Below, piece after piece: positions 17,927 to 28,270 of a DNA stretch of 64,000 nt. Source of the DNA: Paenibacillus sp. Soil750 (GTDB lineage Bacteria; Bacillota; Bacilli; Paenibacillales; NBRC-103111). The notes beneath the pieces are model-generated. The model was not told where the DNA came from. It saw nothing but the letters and a program-made list of their open reading frames with translations, and made no database searches. The stretch is from contig NZ_LMSD01000007.1 of the NCBI RefSeq assembly GCF_001428045.1, positions 119,808 to 183,807 on the forward strand, given 5' to 3'. Both the position numbers and the translations under genes were made by a program. Positions within the stretch are counted from its first letter, which is position 1, and every line of letters begins with the position of its first letter.

Positions 17927-19085
17927 ATTGCAGTTCCTCCTTCACAGATGTCGATGCCGTGGAAGCATTCCACTGAGCAAGCATTTGCGCTTGGCGCGGC
18001 TGCTGTGGGTTATCTAGTTTGTGCTGACGAATCATCGAGATGAAATCATCGAATAGGTAGCTGGAATCAAATGGTCCAGGTGCTGCCTCTGGGTGATATT
18101 GAACCGAGAATGCAGGATATTGCTTATGGCGTAAACCTTCGATCGTGCGATCGTTATTGTTAATGTGCGTCACTTCAAGGTTCGTTCCTTGGACGGAATC
18201 TTCCTTAACCGTGTAGCCATGGTTTTGCGATGTAATGTAGCAACGTCCTGAGATCAAATCTTTAACCGGGTGGTTACCGCCGCGATGACCGAATTTCAAT
18301 TTATCTGTATCGGCGCCGCACGCAAGTGCGAACAATTGGTGACCCAAGCAAATTCCGAATAATGGAATGTCACCAAGCAAACCTTTAATCATTTCAACTG
18401 CGTGTGGAACATCCTTCGGATCCCCAGGGCCATTGGAAAGCAATACGCCATCTGGTGCTAAGCGGCGAATTTGTTCAGCTGTTGCGTTTTGAGGCACAAC
18501 AACAACATCGCAATCGCGTTTGCTAAGATCGCGGATGATGCCGCTTTTTGCGCCGAAATCCACAAGAACTATACGTTCTTTGTGCCCAGGAGCACCGAAT
18601 ACACTTTTCGTGGACACACGGGAAACTTGATCCGTCATAAGCGGTGTGTTTTTAAGAGTTGCCATCAATTCTTCTACGGATTTATTCGACGTTGTGATGA
18701 TACTTTTCATAACGCCATAATGACGAAGTTTGCGAGTCAACATACGTGTATCGATGCCGCTGATCCCTACGATGCCGTATTCTTTCAACAGGCTGCCTAG
18801 CGTGTATTGTGCTCTCCAGTTACTTGGAATTTCTTCATGCTCACGCACAACGAAACCATGGATAAAAGGACGTACGGACTCGAAATCATCACGAATCACA
18901 CCGTAGTTCCCTACCAATGGATATGTCATTGTTACGATTTGTCCACAATATGAAGGGTCCGAAAGCACCTCTTGATAACCTGTCATTCCTGTATTGAATA
19001 CAACCTCGCCGACGGATTCACCTTCACTACCGAACGATTTTCCTGTAAAAAGAGTGCCGTCTTCCAGCAACAATCTTGCCTGCAT
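17913..19085 (-). CDS. carA: Carbamoyl-phosphate synthase small subunit
   Basis: 390 residues. The N-terminal CPSase domain starts [17 protein letters not shown], and the C-terminal class I glutamine amidotransferase domain has nucleophile Cys in [15 protein letters not shown] and the His-x-Glu pair in [10 protein letters not shown]. It hydrolyses glutamine and channels ammonia to CarB. GAAGGAG precedes its ATG. Unlike its neighbours it is preceded by a 183-base gap with several palindromes and a hairpin, suggesting an extra control point. Confidence 0.98.
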   Translation of the reverse strand: MQARLLLEDGTLFTGKSFGSEGESVGEVVFNTGMTGYQEVLSDPSYCGQIVTMTYPLVGNYGVIRDDFESVRPFIHGFVVREHEEIPSNWRAQYTLGSLLKEYGIVGISGIDTRMLTRKLRHYGVMKSIITTSNKSVEELMATLKNTPLMTDQVSRVSTKSVFGAPGHKERIVLVDFGAKSGIIRDLSKRDCDVVVVPQNATAEQIRRLAPDGVLLSNGPGDPKDVPHAVEMIKGLLGDIPLFGICLGHQLFALACGADTDKLKFGHRGGNHPVKDLISGRCYITSQNHGYTVKEDSVQGTNLEVTHINNNDRTIEGLRHKQYPAFSVQYHPEAAPGPFDSSYLFDDFISMIRQHKLDNPQQPRQAQMLAQWNASTASTSVKEELQYAKK

Positions 19086-19113
19086 GTTCTTTCAACTCCT
19101 TCGCTATTGTCAG

Positions 19114-19131
19114 GCGGTTCTCACGAACCGC
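19114..19131 (-). promoter_or_regulatory. Perfect hairpin in the carA leader
   Basis: GCGGTTC-4-GAACCGC forms a seven-pair GC-rich stem with a tetraloop, about 28 bases before the carA start. There is no T-tract, so it is not a terminator. It may act in mRNA stability or processing between pyrC and carA. Confidence 0.5.
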
Positions 19132-19171
19132 AGATGTCATGCTTACCATGTAATGATTCAAGGGCTTGCAT

Positions 19172-19222
19172 AAAGATTAATCTTTCTGTATAAATATACA
19201 CGATTTTAACGCAATCGTATAT
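19172..19222. promoter_or_regulatory. Cluster of palindromes in the pyrC-carA gap, possible operators
   Basis: Three dyads lie side by side: AAAGATTAATCTTT (19172-19185, perfect), TGTATAAATATACA (19187-19200, perfect six-base arms) and ATATACACGATT-6-AATCGTATAT (19195-19222, arms differing by two inserted bases). The second has the 5-4-5 geometry of an arginine operator (TGNAT-4-ATNCA). A TATACA -10-like hexamer lies within it on the minus strand. AhrC/ArgR control of carA is inference. Confidence 0.45.
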
Positions 19223-19268
19223 ATGCTTCTCGTGATTTGGGCTTTAAAATTAAGGCTATTTATTGAAC

Positions 19269-20552
19269 TTAGGAGTATACAACTTTACCCGAAGCAATCG
19301 TAACAATCGGCCAGCCCTGCAGCTCCCAACCGATGAATGGGGTGTTCTTGCTGCGTGAAACAATCTCTTCTTTCACAACTGCTTTCGTTGTATCCAGATC
19401 AACGATTGTAATGTCTGCCGCGCTGCCCACTTCTAAAGTACCGTATGGAAGACCGAATACGTCAGCAGGCTTTTTGGTCATGCGATCCACTAGGAATCCA
19501 AGAGTCCATTTACCTGTAAGTACAAATTTCGTATACAGCAAGGAGAAAGCTGTTTCGAATCCAAGGATTCCGAATGGTGCTAGCAACATGCCTTTGGCTT
19601 TCTCTTCTTCTGTATGCGGCGCATGGTCTGTCACGATAATGTCGATCGTGCCATCTTCCAACGCTTCGATAACAGCCTGTACATCACGAGGTGTGCGAAG
19701 CGGCGGGTTCATCTTCCAGTTCGCGTCCATCCCTGGGATGTCTTCTTCAGAAAGAAGCAGATGATGCGGGCAAACCTCAGCAGTTACCTTGATGCCGAAC
19801 TGTTTGGCATGACGGATCAAACGGACCGACTGCTCTGTGCTGACGTGACATACATGGTAGTGTACCCCAGTTGCTTCCGCTAGCAATACGTCGCGGCCAA
19901 CATGAATCGCTTCGGATTCATTCGGGATACCTTTCAAGCCATGCTTTGTCGCGAAAGTACCTTCGTTTACTGGCGCTCCTACAACCAATGTGTCATCTTC
20001 GCAGTGTGCGATGATTGGCATACCGAGTGATGCGGCAAGAGCCATGGCATCCTTCATCATTTGCGCGCTTTGAACGCCAACGCCATCGTCCGTGTACCCG
20101 ATAACGCCCGCTTCTTTCAACGCTGCGAAGTCCGTTAGTTCACGGCCAAGCTCGTTCTTCGTGATCGTTCCGTAAGGAATGACGCGTACAACGCCTTCTG
20201 TTGCTGCTTTATCTAATATGTAATTTACCGTATCTACGGTATCAATAACCGGTCTTGTATTTGGCATGCAAGCAATCGTAGTAAAACCGCCTCTTGCCGC
20301 AGAACGTGTTCCAGTTGCAATGTTCTCTTTATGTTCGAAGCCAGGTTCTCTCAAATGCACGTGCATATCAATGAAACCAGGTGATACAAGCTTGCCAGCA
20401 GCGTCAATGACTTCATGACCCGCTGTTTGCGGAATTTCACCATTAGAAGCATCAACAACCTGTGCAATTTTATCATTTTCGACTAAAACATGTTTCTTCG
20501 TTTGTACATTATTCGCATCAACGGTTAGTCCGTTTAGAATCCAAATTCCCAT
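19269..20552 (-). CDS. pyrC: Dihydroorotase
   Basis: 427 residues, the longer class I type. Metal ligands are visible in FIDMHVHLREPG (His-x-His), HCEDDTL, HVSTEQS and ITDHAPHT-like TDHAPHTEEEKA. The substrate Asn lies in CMPNTRPV. It cyclises carbamoyl-aspartate to dihydroorotate. AGGAGG precedes the ATG, 21 bases after pyrB. Confidence 0.97.
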   Translation of the reverse strand: MGIWILNGLTVDANNVQTKKHVLVENDKIAQVVDASNGEIPQTAGHEVIDAAGKLVSPGFIDMHVHLREPGFEHKENIATGTRSAARGGFTTIACMPNTRPVIDTVDTVNYILDKAATEGVVRVIPYGTITKNELGRELTDFAALKEAGVIGYTDDGVGVQSAQMMKDAMALAASLGMPIIAHCEDDTLVVGAPVNEGTFATKHGLKGIPNESEAIHVGRDVLLAEATGVHYHVCHVSTEQSVRLIRHAKQFGIKVTAEVCPHHLLLSEEDIPGMDANWKMNPPLRTPRDVQAVIEALEDGTIDIIVTDHAPHTEEEKAKGMLLAPFGILGFETAFSLLYTKFVLTGKWTLGFLVDRMTKKPADVFGLPYGTLEVGSAADITIVDLDTTKAVVKEEIVSRSKNTPFIGWELQGWPIVTIASGKVVYS

Positions 20553-20573
20553 CTTGTGAAATCCTCCTCAAAT

Positions 20574-21473
20574 TTATGATAAAGCTCGTTCAATGACAGC
20601 CATACGAATCGGCACACCATGAGCAATTTGTGTAAAGATCTTGGACTTCTCATGTTCCACGAGTTCATCATCTAGTTCCACATTGCGATTCACTGGAGCT
20701 GGATGCATGATGATCGCATGAGGAGCCATGCGGCTTGCACGTTCTACTGTTAAGCCATATTGTGCGCGATATTCCTCAGCTGAGTTCAGCAACCCTGTGT
20801 CATGACGTTCTAATTGCACTCGAAGCATCATAACGACATCAGCTTTCAAAGCCTCCTCGAAGGAAACATACGGTGCAAACTGTGCCAGTTCAGGAGCCTG
20901 CATACTTGCAGGAGCACAGAACTGAACTTTCGCTCCCAAGGCGATTAAGCCCCAGAGGTTCGAGCGAGCAACGCGGCTGTGAAGAATGTCTCCGATGATG
21001 GAGACCGTCAAACCTTTGATAGCGCCGAATTGCTTGCGCATTGTATAGAAATCAAGCAACGCTTGCGTTGGATGCTCATTATTGCCGTCCCCTGCGTTGA
21101 TGAGCGGGATTTTGATTGTCTCAGCTAGCTCTTGCAGTACACCATTAGGCTTTAGTCGAATCACACCAGCATCAATCCCCATGGATTCAAGCGTGCGAAC
21201 TGTGTCGTAGATGGACTCGCCTTTTTGTACACTGGATTCTGCCGCGGAGAAATTCAGGACATCTGCACCAAGACGCTTTTCTGCAAGTTCAAAGGAGAAG
21301 CGAGTTCTTGTACTATTTTCAAAAAATAAGTTGGATACGAATTTGCCTTGGAATTGGTTATTCACTTTGTTAGGGCTTTGTTCCCAATAGGCTGCACGAT
21401 CCAGAATGCTTGTGATCTCCTCTGCACTAACGCCTTTCAGTCCCAAGAAATGTCTAGTTGTATATGTGCTCAC
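20574..21473 (-). CDS. pyrB: Aspartate carbamoyltransferase catalytic subunit
   Basis: About 299 residues. The carbamoyl-phosphate loop NSTRTRFSFE, the HPTQALLDFYT motif with catalytic His, and MLRVQLER for aspartate binding are all present. It joins carbamoyl phosphate and aspartate. The frame is open from a GTG at 21482, but the GTG at 21473 has GGAG eight bases upstream and gives a typical N-terminus (STYTTRHFLGL). The gene starts five bases after the pyrR stop codon, suggesting coupling. No pyrI regulatory subunit is present. Confidence 0.96.
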   Translation of the reverse strand: MSTYTTRHFLGLKGVSAEEITSILDRAAYWEQSPNKVNNQFQGKFVSNLFFENSTRTRFSFELAEKRLGADVLNFSAAESSVQKGESIYDTVRTLESMGIDAGVIRLKPNGVLQELAETIKIPLINAGDGNNEHPTQALLDFYTMRKQFGAIKGLTVSIIGDILHSRVARSNLWGLIALGAKVQFCAPASMQAPELAQFAPYVSFEEALKADVVMMLRVQLERHDTGLLNSAEEYRAQYGLTVERASRMAPHAIIMHPAPVNRNVELDDELVEHEKSKIFTQIAHGVPIRMAVIERALS

Positions 21474-21478
21474 GCTAC

Positions 21479-22048
<570 letters not shown>

Positions 22049-22086
22049 CTATCTTCGTCAGCATTCACATACGTTTTCTGGTGGTA

Positions 22087-22127
22087 AAACCAAAAAACTC
22101 CTTGCCCAATTCTTGGCAAGGAGTTTA
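22087..22127 (-). terminator. pyrR: Terminator of the pyr leader attenuator
   Basis: AAACTCCTTGCC pairs with GGCAAGGAGTTT, followed by a T-rich tract on the minus strand. It lies 60 bases before pyrR and is the off-state structure of PyrR-mediated attenuation. Confidence 0.92.
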
Positions 22128-22225
22128 CGAGTGCATAAAGAGATAGAGCGGGGCTGTAGGATGCGCACATCCGTAAGCTTACTGAATTCTCGATTCAGCA
22201 TTACCCGACTTTTCTTATCGTTTTA

Positions 22226-22245
22226 CCTTGCCAGCCTCTCTGGAC
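22226..22245 (-). promoter_or_regulatory. pyrR: PyrR RNA-binding loop in the pyr operon leader
   Basis: The minus strand reads GTCCAGAGAGGCTGGCAAGG, which matches the established PyrR anti-antiterminator binding loop (UCCAGAGAGGCU-n-GCAAG). It lies about 30 bases after the promoter and about 100 bases before the leader terminator. This is the only copy I found; the pyrR-pyrB junction and the pyrC-carA gap have none. Confidence 0.95.
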
Positions 22246-22276
22246 TGTTTTTAAAGGCACATATGTAATTAAAAGA

Positions 22277-22305
22277 ATTATGCCACTTTCGACAGGATAA
22301 GTCAA
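22277..22305 (-). promoter_or_regulatory. Sigma-A promoter of the pyr operon
   Basis: TTGACT and CATAAT on the minus strand, 17 bases apart, placed directly upstream of the PyrR leader. It is back to back with the promoter of the divergent ABC exporter. Confidence 0.88.
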
Positions 22306-22325
22306 TGTTTTTTGATCTTCTTTTT

Positions 22326-22355
22326 TTGAGCAAAATCAAGGCCATGTGTTATAAT
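22326..22355 (+). promoter_or_regulatory. Sigma-A promoter of the ABC exporter pair
   Basis: TTGAGC and TATAAT, 18 bases apart, about 70 bases before the first exporter gene. Its -35 is about 20 bases from the -35 of the divergent pyr promoter. Confidence 0.75.
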
Positions 22356-22425
22356 TTACATATAAACTCGCTTTTCCACCTAGGAAATTCCAATTCATCG
22401 AGGTTACAAAAATAAGGAGGAAACT

Positions 22426-24150
22426 ATGTTCAAATTGTTTAGGTATTTGAAGCCTTACCGGGTTTCCGTGGTTGCAATCATTACATTAATGTTATTGCAA
22501 TCGCTTGCTCAACTGTACTTACCAACTTTACTTGCAGACATTGTAGATGTCGGTGTAGTGAAAGGTGATGTAAGCTACATTCTACGATTTGGTGCTTATA
22601 TGCTGCTAGTTGCCATGGGAGGCATGGTCTGTGTCATGGTGGCCAGCTATTTGCTCGCTAAGACGGCAACCGGCTTTGGTAGAGATCTACGCCGTAAGCT
22701 CTTCTCTCATGTCGAGAGCTTCTCCTTGCATGAATTCGATAAGCTTGGAACGTCTTCCTTGATTACTAGAACAACCAATGATATCGCACAGGTACAACAA
22801 TTAGTTGTCATGATGCGAATGTTCATTGGTGTACCTACCATGCTCATTGGTGGTGTCATTATGGCATCGTACAAAGATACGAATCTCGCAATTGTCCTAT
22901 ACGCTGTAATCCCCATCCTTGTTCTTGTTATTGCAGTTATCATGCGTAAGAGTTTACCTTTATTTAAAACCTTGCAAATTAAAATCGATGGCATCAATCT
23001 TGTTCTGCGCGAACATTTAACGGGTATACGTGTCATCCGTGCTTTTAACCGCTCGGGTCATGAGAAAACGAAATTCGAACGAGCCAATCAAGACTTCACG
23101 CAGACTGCCATCAAAGTCAACACGATCATGGCTACGATGATGCCGATCATGATGCTTGTTTTTAATCTCGGCATTGTTGTCATCCTTTGGTATGGCGGCA
23201 TTCGTATTGATAACAATCAAATGCAAATTGGAGATTTGATGGCTTTCATCCAATATGCGATGCAAATTATGTTCAGCATGTTTATGATGACCATGATATT
23301 CATGATGATTCCACGAGCTTCCGCTTCCGCTGTACGTATTAATGAAGTCCTTGCCATTCAGTCCAACATACATAATGCAGACAACGCACAAACACTCCAT
23401 GAGGACCAAACCGTGGTTGAATTCAATCATGTGACTTTCAGTTATCCTGGTGCCGAGCAGCCCGCTATTCATGATATTTCATTCCGTGCTAAACCTGGTG
23501 AGGTAACAGCAATAATTGGAGGAACCGGTTCCGGTAAAACGACGCTCATCAATTTATTACTGCGATTCTATGATGTGGAGTCCGGTGCAATAACGTTGAA
23601 TGGCCAACCGCTACCTTCCCTTTCCTTGGAGAGTGTTCGGAATCAAATCGGCTATGTGCCACAGAAGGCTGTGCTATTCTCAGGTACAATTGCGGATAAC
23701 CTCCGATTCGGCAATGATGACGCCACAGATGAAGAGCTTTCCGCTGCAGCTTCTACAGCACAAGCTGCTGACTTCATCCAAGGTATGAAAGATAACTTCC
23801 AAGCTACGCTCGCACAAGGTGGTACTAATCTATCAGGTGGTCAGAAGCAACGCCTTGCCATTGGACGAGCACTTGCACGTAAACCGAACATTTATATTTT
23901 CGATGACAGCTTCTCTGCCCTTGATTTTAAAACTGATGCTAAGCTTCGCGCTGCGCTTAAATCAGAAACTGCACGAGCTACCATGATTATTGTCGCTCAA
24001 CGTGTGAGCACTATTATGGATGCGAATCAAATTATCGTTTTAGATGAAGGAAGAATCGCAGGTATAGGTACACATAGTGAGCTTATGAGAACCTGTGAGG
24101 TTTATCAAGAAATTGTTGCTTCTCAGCTATCAGAGGAGGAAAGTGCATGA
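22426..24150 (+). CDS. ABC exporter half-transporter, first subunit of a heterodimer
   Basis: 574 residues: a six-helix type I exporter membrane domain (residues about 1-310) and a C-terminal ATPase with Walker A GGTGSGKTT, signature LSGGQKQRLAIG and H-loop replaced by Gln (IIVAQRVST). The Walker B region reads IYIFDDSFSALD, so the catalytic Glu is Asp, as in the degenerate-site subunit of heterodimers such as BmrCD, TM287/288 or YfiBC. A strong AAGGAGG precedes the ATG. It overlaps the next gene by four bases. It likely exports lipids or drugs. Confidence 0.93.
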   Translation: MFKLFRYLKPYRVSVVAIITLMLLQSLAQLYLPTLLADIVDVGVVKGDVSYILRFGAYMLLVAMGGMVCVMVASYLLAKTATGFGRDLRRKLFSHVESFSLHEFDKLGTSSLITRTTNDIAQVQQLVVMMRMFIGVPTMLIGGVIMASYKDTNLAIVLYAVIPILVLVIAVIMRKSLPLFKTLQIKIDGINLVLREHLTGIRVIRAFNRSGHEKTKFERANQDFTQTAIKVNTIMATMMPIMMLVFNLGIVVILWYGGIRIDNNQMQIGDLMAFIQYAMQIMFSMFMMTMIFMMIPRASASAVRINEVLAIQSNIHNADNAQTLHEDQTVVEFNHVTFSYPGAEQPAIHDISFRAKPGEVTAIIGGTGSGKTTLINLLLRFYDVESGAITLNGQPLPSLSLESVRNQIGYVPQKAVLFSGTIADNLRFGNDDATDEELSAAASTAQAADFIQGMKDNFQATLAQGGTNLSGGQKQRLAIGRALARKPNIYIFDDSFSALDFKTDAKLRAALKSETARATMIIVAQRVSTIMDANQIIVLDEGRIAGIGTHSELMRTCEVYQEIVASQLSEEESA

Positions 24151-26027
24151 GTGAGAAACCCAAAGAACCACAGCGACCCGCAGCTGGCATGAATCCAGGT
24201 TTCATTGGTCGTGGCGGAATGGCTGGCATGGGGATGCCTGTCCAGAAGGCGAAGAATTTTAAAGGTACTCTGAAGAGACTCATGACTTATATGCAGCCTT
24301 TTCGTGTGTCCATATCCTTTGTACTCCTTGCAGCTATATTAAGCACATTATTTAGTATTATTAGCCCAAAATTAATGGGTAACGCAGTTACGAAGTTATC
24401 TGAAGGTGCTATCGGCAAGATGAAAGGCATCGCAGGTGCCAAGATAGATTTTGATGCGATCCTACAAATCGTACTCATCCTTGCTGCCCTCTATATTTTT
24501 AGCTCCATTTTATTGTATATCCAACAACAAATCATGGTAAAAGTTACGCAGCGCATTGTCTTCAATCTACGCAGAGATATTAGTGAGAAGCTAACGCGTG
24601 TTCCACTCTCCTTCTTTGATGCAAGAAGCCATGGCGACACCATGAGCCGCGCTACGAATGATGTGGACACGATCAGTTCCACAATGCAGCAAAGCTTGAC
24701 GCAGTTGATTACGTCCGTTGTCACGTTAATAGGGATCATTATCATGATGCTGACAATAAGTCCTCTGCTCACATTAGCTACTATTGTTACCCTGCCGCTC
24801 AGCATATTAGGAACCAAAATGATTGCTACCCGCTCTCAGAAATATTTCAAAGGGCAGCAACGAACGATTGGCGAGCTCAATGGGCATGTCGAAGAAATGT
24901 ATACAGGACATACGATCGTTAAAGCTTTTGGAAGAGAAAAGCAATCCGTTGATAAATTCAATGAAATTAATGATCGGCTGTATCATTCTGGATGGAAAGC
25001 ACAGTTTATTTCAGGTCTTATCTTTCCTTTGATGTCCTTTATCGGGAATATTGGTTATGTACTCGTTAGTGTCATCGGTGGCATCATGGTTACTCATAAC
25101 GCCATTAAAATAGGCGACGTTCTCGCCTTCATTCAGTATTCGGGTCAATTTGGCATGCCGATCACACAAGTCGCAAATATCGCGAACGTGATTCAGTCTA
25201 CGATCGCAGCTGCAGAGCGTATTTTCGAATTATTAGATGAGACAGAAGAAGTTTTAGAGAACAAAGTGACGGATTCCGTTACTCACGTGAAGGGGCATGT
25301 CCAGTTCGAAGATGTTTCCTTCGCCTACAAAACAGATACACCGCTTATCGCCAACATGAACATCGATGTGAAGCCAGGGCAAACCGTTGCGATCGTTGGA
25401 CCCACTGGCGCAGGCAAAACAACGATAGTCAACCTGCTCATGCGTTTCTATGAATTACAGAGTGGCCGAATTTCCATCGATGGTGTCGACTCACGGAATA
25501 TGTCTCGCAGTCATCTTCGTGGACTATTCGGTATGGTACTGCAGGATACTTGGCTCTTTAACGGTACCATCCGCGACAATATTGCTTATGGTCGTCATGG
25601 CGCTACCGAGGAGGAGATTATTGAGGCTGCACGCGCGGCTTATGCAGATCATTTCATACGAACACTGCCGGATGGGTATGATACGATTTTGAATGAGGAA
25701 GCATCCAATCTATCCCATGGTCAAAAGCAATTACTCACCATTGCTCGTGCGGTTCTCGCTGATCCTCCGATATTGATACTTGATGAAGCAACGAGCAGTG
25801 TTGATACACGAACGGAAGTGTCTATTCAACGAGCTATGAACAATTTGATGGCAAATCGCACTAGTTTCGTCATTGCTCATCGGTTATCCACGATCCGAGA
25901 AGCTGATCTAATTCTAGTGATGAATCAAGGAACCGTCATTGAACAAGGTACTCATGGCGAGTTGCTCGAACAGCAAGGTTTCTATGCTGAACTCTATCAG
26001 AGTCAATTTGCGCAAAAAGCTGTGTGA
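24147..26027 (+). CDS. ABC exporter half-transporter, second subunit of a heterodimer
   Basis: 626 residues. A Gly/Met/Pro-rich N-terminal extension of about 45 residues (GFIGRGGMAGMGMP) comes before the six-helix domain. The ATPase has Walker A GPTGAGKTT, a complete Walker B with catalytic Glu (LILDEATSSVD), and H-loop His (VIAHRLST), but its signature is LSHGQ rather than LSGGQ. This complements the first subunit: in a head-to-tail dimer, the Asp Walker B and this altered signature fall in the same composite site, leaving one intact site. The gene overlaps its partner by four bases. Confidence 0.93.
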   Translation: MSEKPKEPQRPAAGMNPGFIGRGGMAGMGMPVQKAKNFKGTLKRLMTYMQPFRVSISFVLLAAILSTLFSIISPKLMGNAVTKLSEGAIGKMKGIAGAKIDFDAILQIVLILAALYIFSSILLYIQQQIMVKVTQRIVFNLRRDISEKLTRVPLSFFDARSHGDTMSRATNDVDTISSTMQQSLTQLITSVVTLIGIIIMMLTISPLLTLATIVTLPLSILGTKMIATRSQKYFKGQQRTIGELNGHVEEMYTGHTIVKAFGREKQSVDKFNEINDRLYHSGWKAQFISGLIFPLMSFIGNIGYVLVSVIGGIMVTHNAIKIGDVLAFIQYSGQFGMPITQVANIANVIQSTIAAAERIFELLDETEEVLENKVTDSVTHVKGHVQFEDVSFAYKTDTPLIANMNIDVKPGQTVAIVGPTGAGKTTIVNLLMRFYELQSGRISIDGVDSRNMSRSHLRGLFGMVLQDTWLFNGTIRDNIAYGRHGATEEEIIEAARAAYADHFIRTLPDGYDTILNEEASNLSHGQKQLLTIARAVLADPPILILDEATSSVDTRTEVSIQRAMNNLMANRTSFVIAHRLSTIREADLILVMNQGTVIEQGTHGELLEQQGFYAELYQSQFAQKAV

Positions 26028-26033
26028 AACAGA

Positions 26034-26063
26034 TTGGCTCAAACGCCTCCTTTCTGCTAATAT
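26034..26063 (+). promoter_or_regulatory. Candidate promoter for dapH
   Basis: TTGGCT and TAATAT are 18 bases apart in the 72-base gap after the exporter gene. Both hexamers are weak matches. Confidence 0.35.
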
Positions 26064-26099
26064 AGGAGAGTCAATCATAAATTTGAAGGAGATGTCACC

Positions 26100-26810
26100 A
26101 TGTCTGAAATGAATACCCTAGAAATTATCCAGTTTATTAAAGAAAGCAAAAAGAAAACTCCGGTGAAAGTATATGTAAAAGGAAACCTTGATGGTCTTGA
26201 ATTCGGCGAAGGCAGCCAATCCTTTATCACTGGCGGGAGCGGAGTCGTTTTCGGCGAGTGGAGCGTGCTTCAACCTATTCTAGAAGCTAACAAAGATAAA
26301 GTTGTAGATTTCGTAGTTGAAAACGATCGTCGTAACTCTGCTATTCCTATGCTAGATTTGAAACACATCAATGCTCGCATCGAGCCAGGCGCAGTTATTC
26401 GCGATAAAGTACATATCGGCGATAACGCGATTATTATGATGGGCGCGCTTATCAACATCGGTGCTTCCGTTGGTGATGGCACAATGATCGACATGAACGC
26501 TGTTCTTGGCGGACGTGCACAAGTAGGTAAAATGTGTCACATTGGCGCTGGCGCTGTTGTAGCTGGTGTTATCGAGCCACCTTCTGCTCAACCTTGTGTG
26601 ATCGAAGATGACGTTCTTGTTGGCGCTAACGCGGTTATCCTAGAAGGCGTACGCATCGGTAAAGGTTCTGTTGTAGCAGCAGGCGCTATCGTAACACAAG
26701 ATGTTGAAGAGTACACAGTGGTTGCAGGTGCACCTGCTCGCGTTATCAAGAAAGTAGACGACAAAACTAAATCCAAAACCGAAATTCTAGCAGACCTACG
26801 TACCCTATAA
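26100..26810 (+). CDS. dapH: 2,3,4,5-tetrahydropyridine-2,6-dicarboxylate N-acetyltransferase
   Basis: 236 residues. An N-terminal domain ([20 protein letters not shown]) precedes a left-handed beta-helix with hexapeptide repeats such as [20 protein letters not shown] and [18 protein letters not shown]. This is the DapH/DapD-like acetyltransferase of the acetylated diaminopimelate route, using acetyl-CoA. AGGAGATG lies before the ATG. It is followed 27 bases later by dapL, its pathway partner. Confidence 0.95.
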   Translation: MSEMNTLEIIQFIKESKKKTPVKVYVKGNLDGLEFGEGSQSFITGGSGVVFGEWSVLQPILEANKDKVVDFVVENDRRNSAIPMLDLKHINARIEPGAVIRDKVHIGDNAIIMMGALINIGASVGDGTMIDMNAVLGGRAQVGKMCHIGAGAVVAGVIEPPSAQPCVIEDDVLVGANAVILEGVRIGKGSVVAAGAIVTQDVEEYTVVAGAPARVIKKVDDKTKSKTEILADLRTL

Positions 26811-26837
26811 GGTGAACTAGATCTGGAGGAAATCGTT

Positions 26838-27959
26838 ATGCTTAGCCCTTTTGTAGAGCTGCGACGTCAGCTTCATCAAATCCCGGAGCCGGGATTTCAA
26901 GAGTTCAAAACACAGCAACTTCTTCTTGAGCAATTGGCCAAGCTGCCGCAGGATCGTCTGACGATCCGTACATGGCGTACGGGCATTCTAGTTTATATCA
27001 AAGGCTTAAACCCTAGCAAGCGCTTTGGCTATCGCGCCGATATGGACGGGCTTCCTATTACGGAAGAGACCACTCTCCCCTTCCCCTCTCAGCATCCAGG
27101 CTATATGCATGCGTGTGGGCATGATTTTCACATGTCTATCGGGATTGGCGTTGTGACACACTTCACAGAGAATCCTATGCAGGATGATCTTGTCGTGTTG
27201 TTCCAGCCAGCCGAAGAAGGTCCCGGCGGCGCGTTACCGATGCTAGCTGCAGAGGAATTGCAAGATTGGATGCCAGATCAGATGGTTGCGCTCCATATTG
27301 CGCCAGAGTACCCTGTCGGTACAATTGCTGTCAGACCTGAAATCTTGTTCGCCAATACATCAGAGCTGTTCATTGATTTGCTTGGAAAAGGCGGCCATGC
27401 GGCCTACCCGCATCAAGCGAATGATATGATCATCGCGGCAACGCAGATGGTTGGGCAGCTTCAAACCATCGTATCCCGAAACGTAAATCCGCTGGATTCC
27501 GCCGTGATCACAATTGGCAAGATGGAAGCTGGAACGAAGCAGAATATTATCGCGGAGAAGGCTCGCTTAGAGGGTACGATTCGCACATTGTCTGCTGCTT
27601 CCATGAACAAGATCAAAGGGCGCATCGAAGCGGTTGCCGCGGGCATTGAAGCTTCTTTTGAATGCCAAGTCAACATCGACTGGGGCTCGAATTATCGCCA
27701 AGTATACAACGATCCAGCATTAACCGTAGAATTCATGGATTGGCTTCGTGGACGTGATAACGTTACGTTGTTCGAGTGTACAGAAGCCATGACCGGTGAA
27801 GACTTTGGTTACTTTTTGGAGAAAATCCCTGGCTTTATGTTCTGGTTAGGTGTGGATACACCGCATGGCCTGCATAATGCCAAACTTGATCCTGATGAGC
27901 GTGCCATTGATGTAGCTATCGATACGATTACGGCATACCTGCGATATAAGTCTAGCTAA
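26838..27959 (+). CDS. dapL: N-acetyldiaminopimelate deacetylase
   Basis: 373 residues of the M20 amidohydrolase family. Metal-site segments are [21 protein letters not shown] (Cys and His ligands), [10 protein letters not shown] (catalytic Glu), [11 protein letters not shown] and [18 protein letters not shown]. It removes acetate from N-acetyl-LL-diaminopimelate. It corresponds to YkuR of Bacillus subtilis. GGAGG precedes the ATG, and a strong terminator follows its stop. Confidence 0.93.
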   Translation: MLSPFVELRRQLHQIPEPGFQEFKTQQLLLEQLAKLPQDRLTIRTWRTGILVYIKGLNPSKRFGYRADMDGLPITEETTLPFPSQHPGYMHACGHDFHMSIGIGVVTHFTENPMQDDLVVLFQPAEEGPGGALPMLAAEELQDWMPDQMVALHIAPEYPVGTIAVRPEILFANTSELFIDLLGKGGHAAYPHQANDMIIAATQMVGQLQTIVSRNVNPLDSAVITIGKMEAGTKQNIIAEKARLEGTIRTLSAASMNKIKGRIEAVAAGIEASFECQVNIDWGSNYRQVYNDPALTVEFMDWLRGRDNVTLFECTEAMTGEDFGYFLEKIPGFMFWLGVDTPHGLHNAKLDPDERAIDVAIDTITAYLRYKSS

Positions 27960-27963
27960 TATG

Positions 27964-28007
27964 AAAAAGCCTCTCGATCAACCACTGGGTTGATTGGGAG
28001 GCTTTTT
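27964..28007 (+). terminator. Intrinsic terminator of dapH-dapL
   Basis: AAAAAGCCTC...GATCAACC pairs with GGTTGAT...GAGGCTTTTT, a stem of nearly 20 pairs with loop ACTG, ending in a T-run. It begins four bases after the dapL stop. Confidence 0.93.
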
Positions 28008-28080
28008 GTGTAGTGTATGTATGATTATACTAACTAACCCAACCTTCCAACTTTCCTCCACTGGTAGCAGTTAGAGTAAT

Positions 28081-28270
28081 TAACTGGATTTGATGCAGCT
28101 AATTTGGGCAAAACATCTTCCAAAACACAAATAACTGGATTTCATGTAGCTAATTGTGCTCATTTTACTTTAAACTAGCCCAACCATTGAAATTAACTGC
28201 AGGTTTTCCATCTACTCTTTATTCCTGGTCTAAATCAAGGAATTTAACTGTATATTTTCCATTTATTGAT
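28081..28270. repeat. Four degenerate tandem copies of a TTAACTG-type repeat
   Basis: In the gene-free stretch 28008-28404, copies starting TAACTG lie at 28081, 28132, 28194 and 28245 (spacings 51, 62, 51). The first two continue GGATTTGATGCAGCTAATT and GGATTTCATGTAGCTAATT; the last two continue with A-rich bases and TTTTCCATCTA or TTTTCCATTTA. Further on, GTGCCGTTTG is repeated back to back (28347-28366). No ORF, RNA gene or promoter was recognised. A related copy occurs at 63873-63913. Confidence 0.7.

Noticed and set aside
28081..28270. CRISPR-like array
   Set aside because: The repeats are degenerate, short and unevenly spaced, and no cas gene is near.
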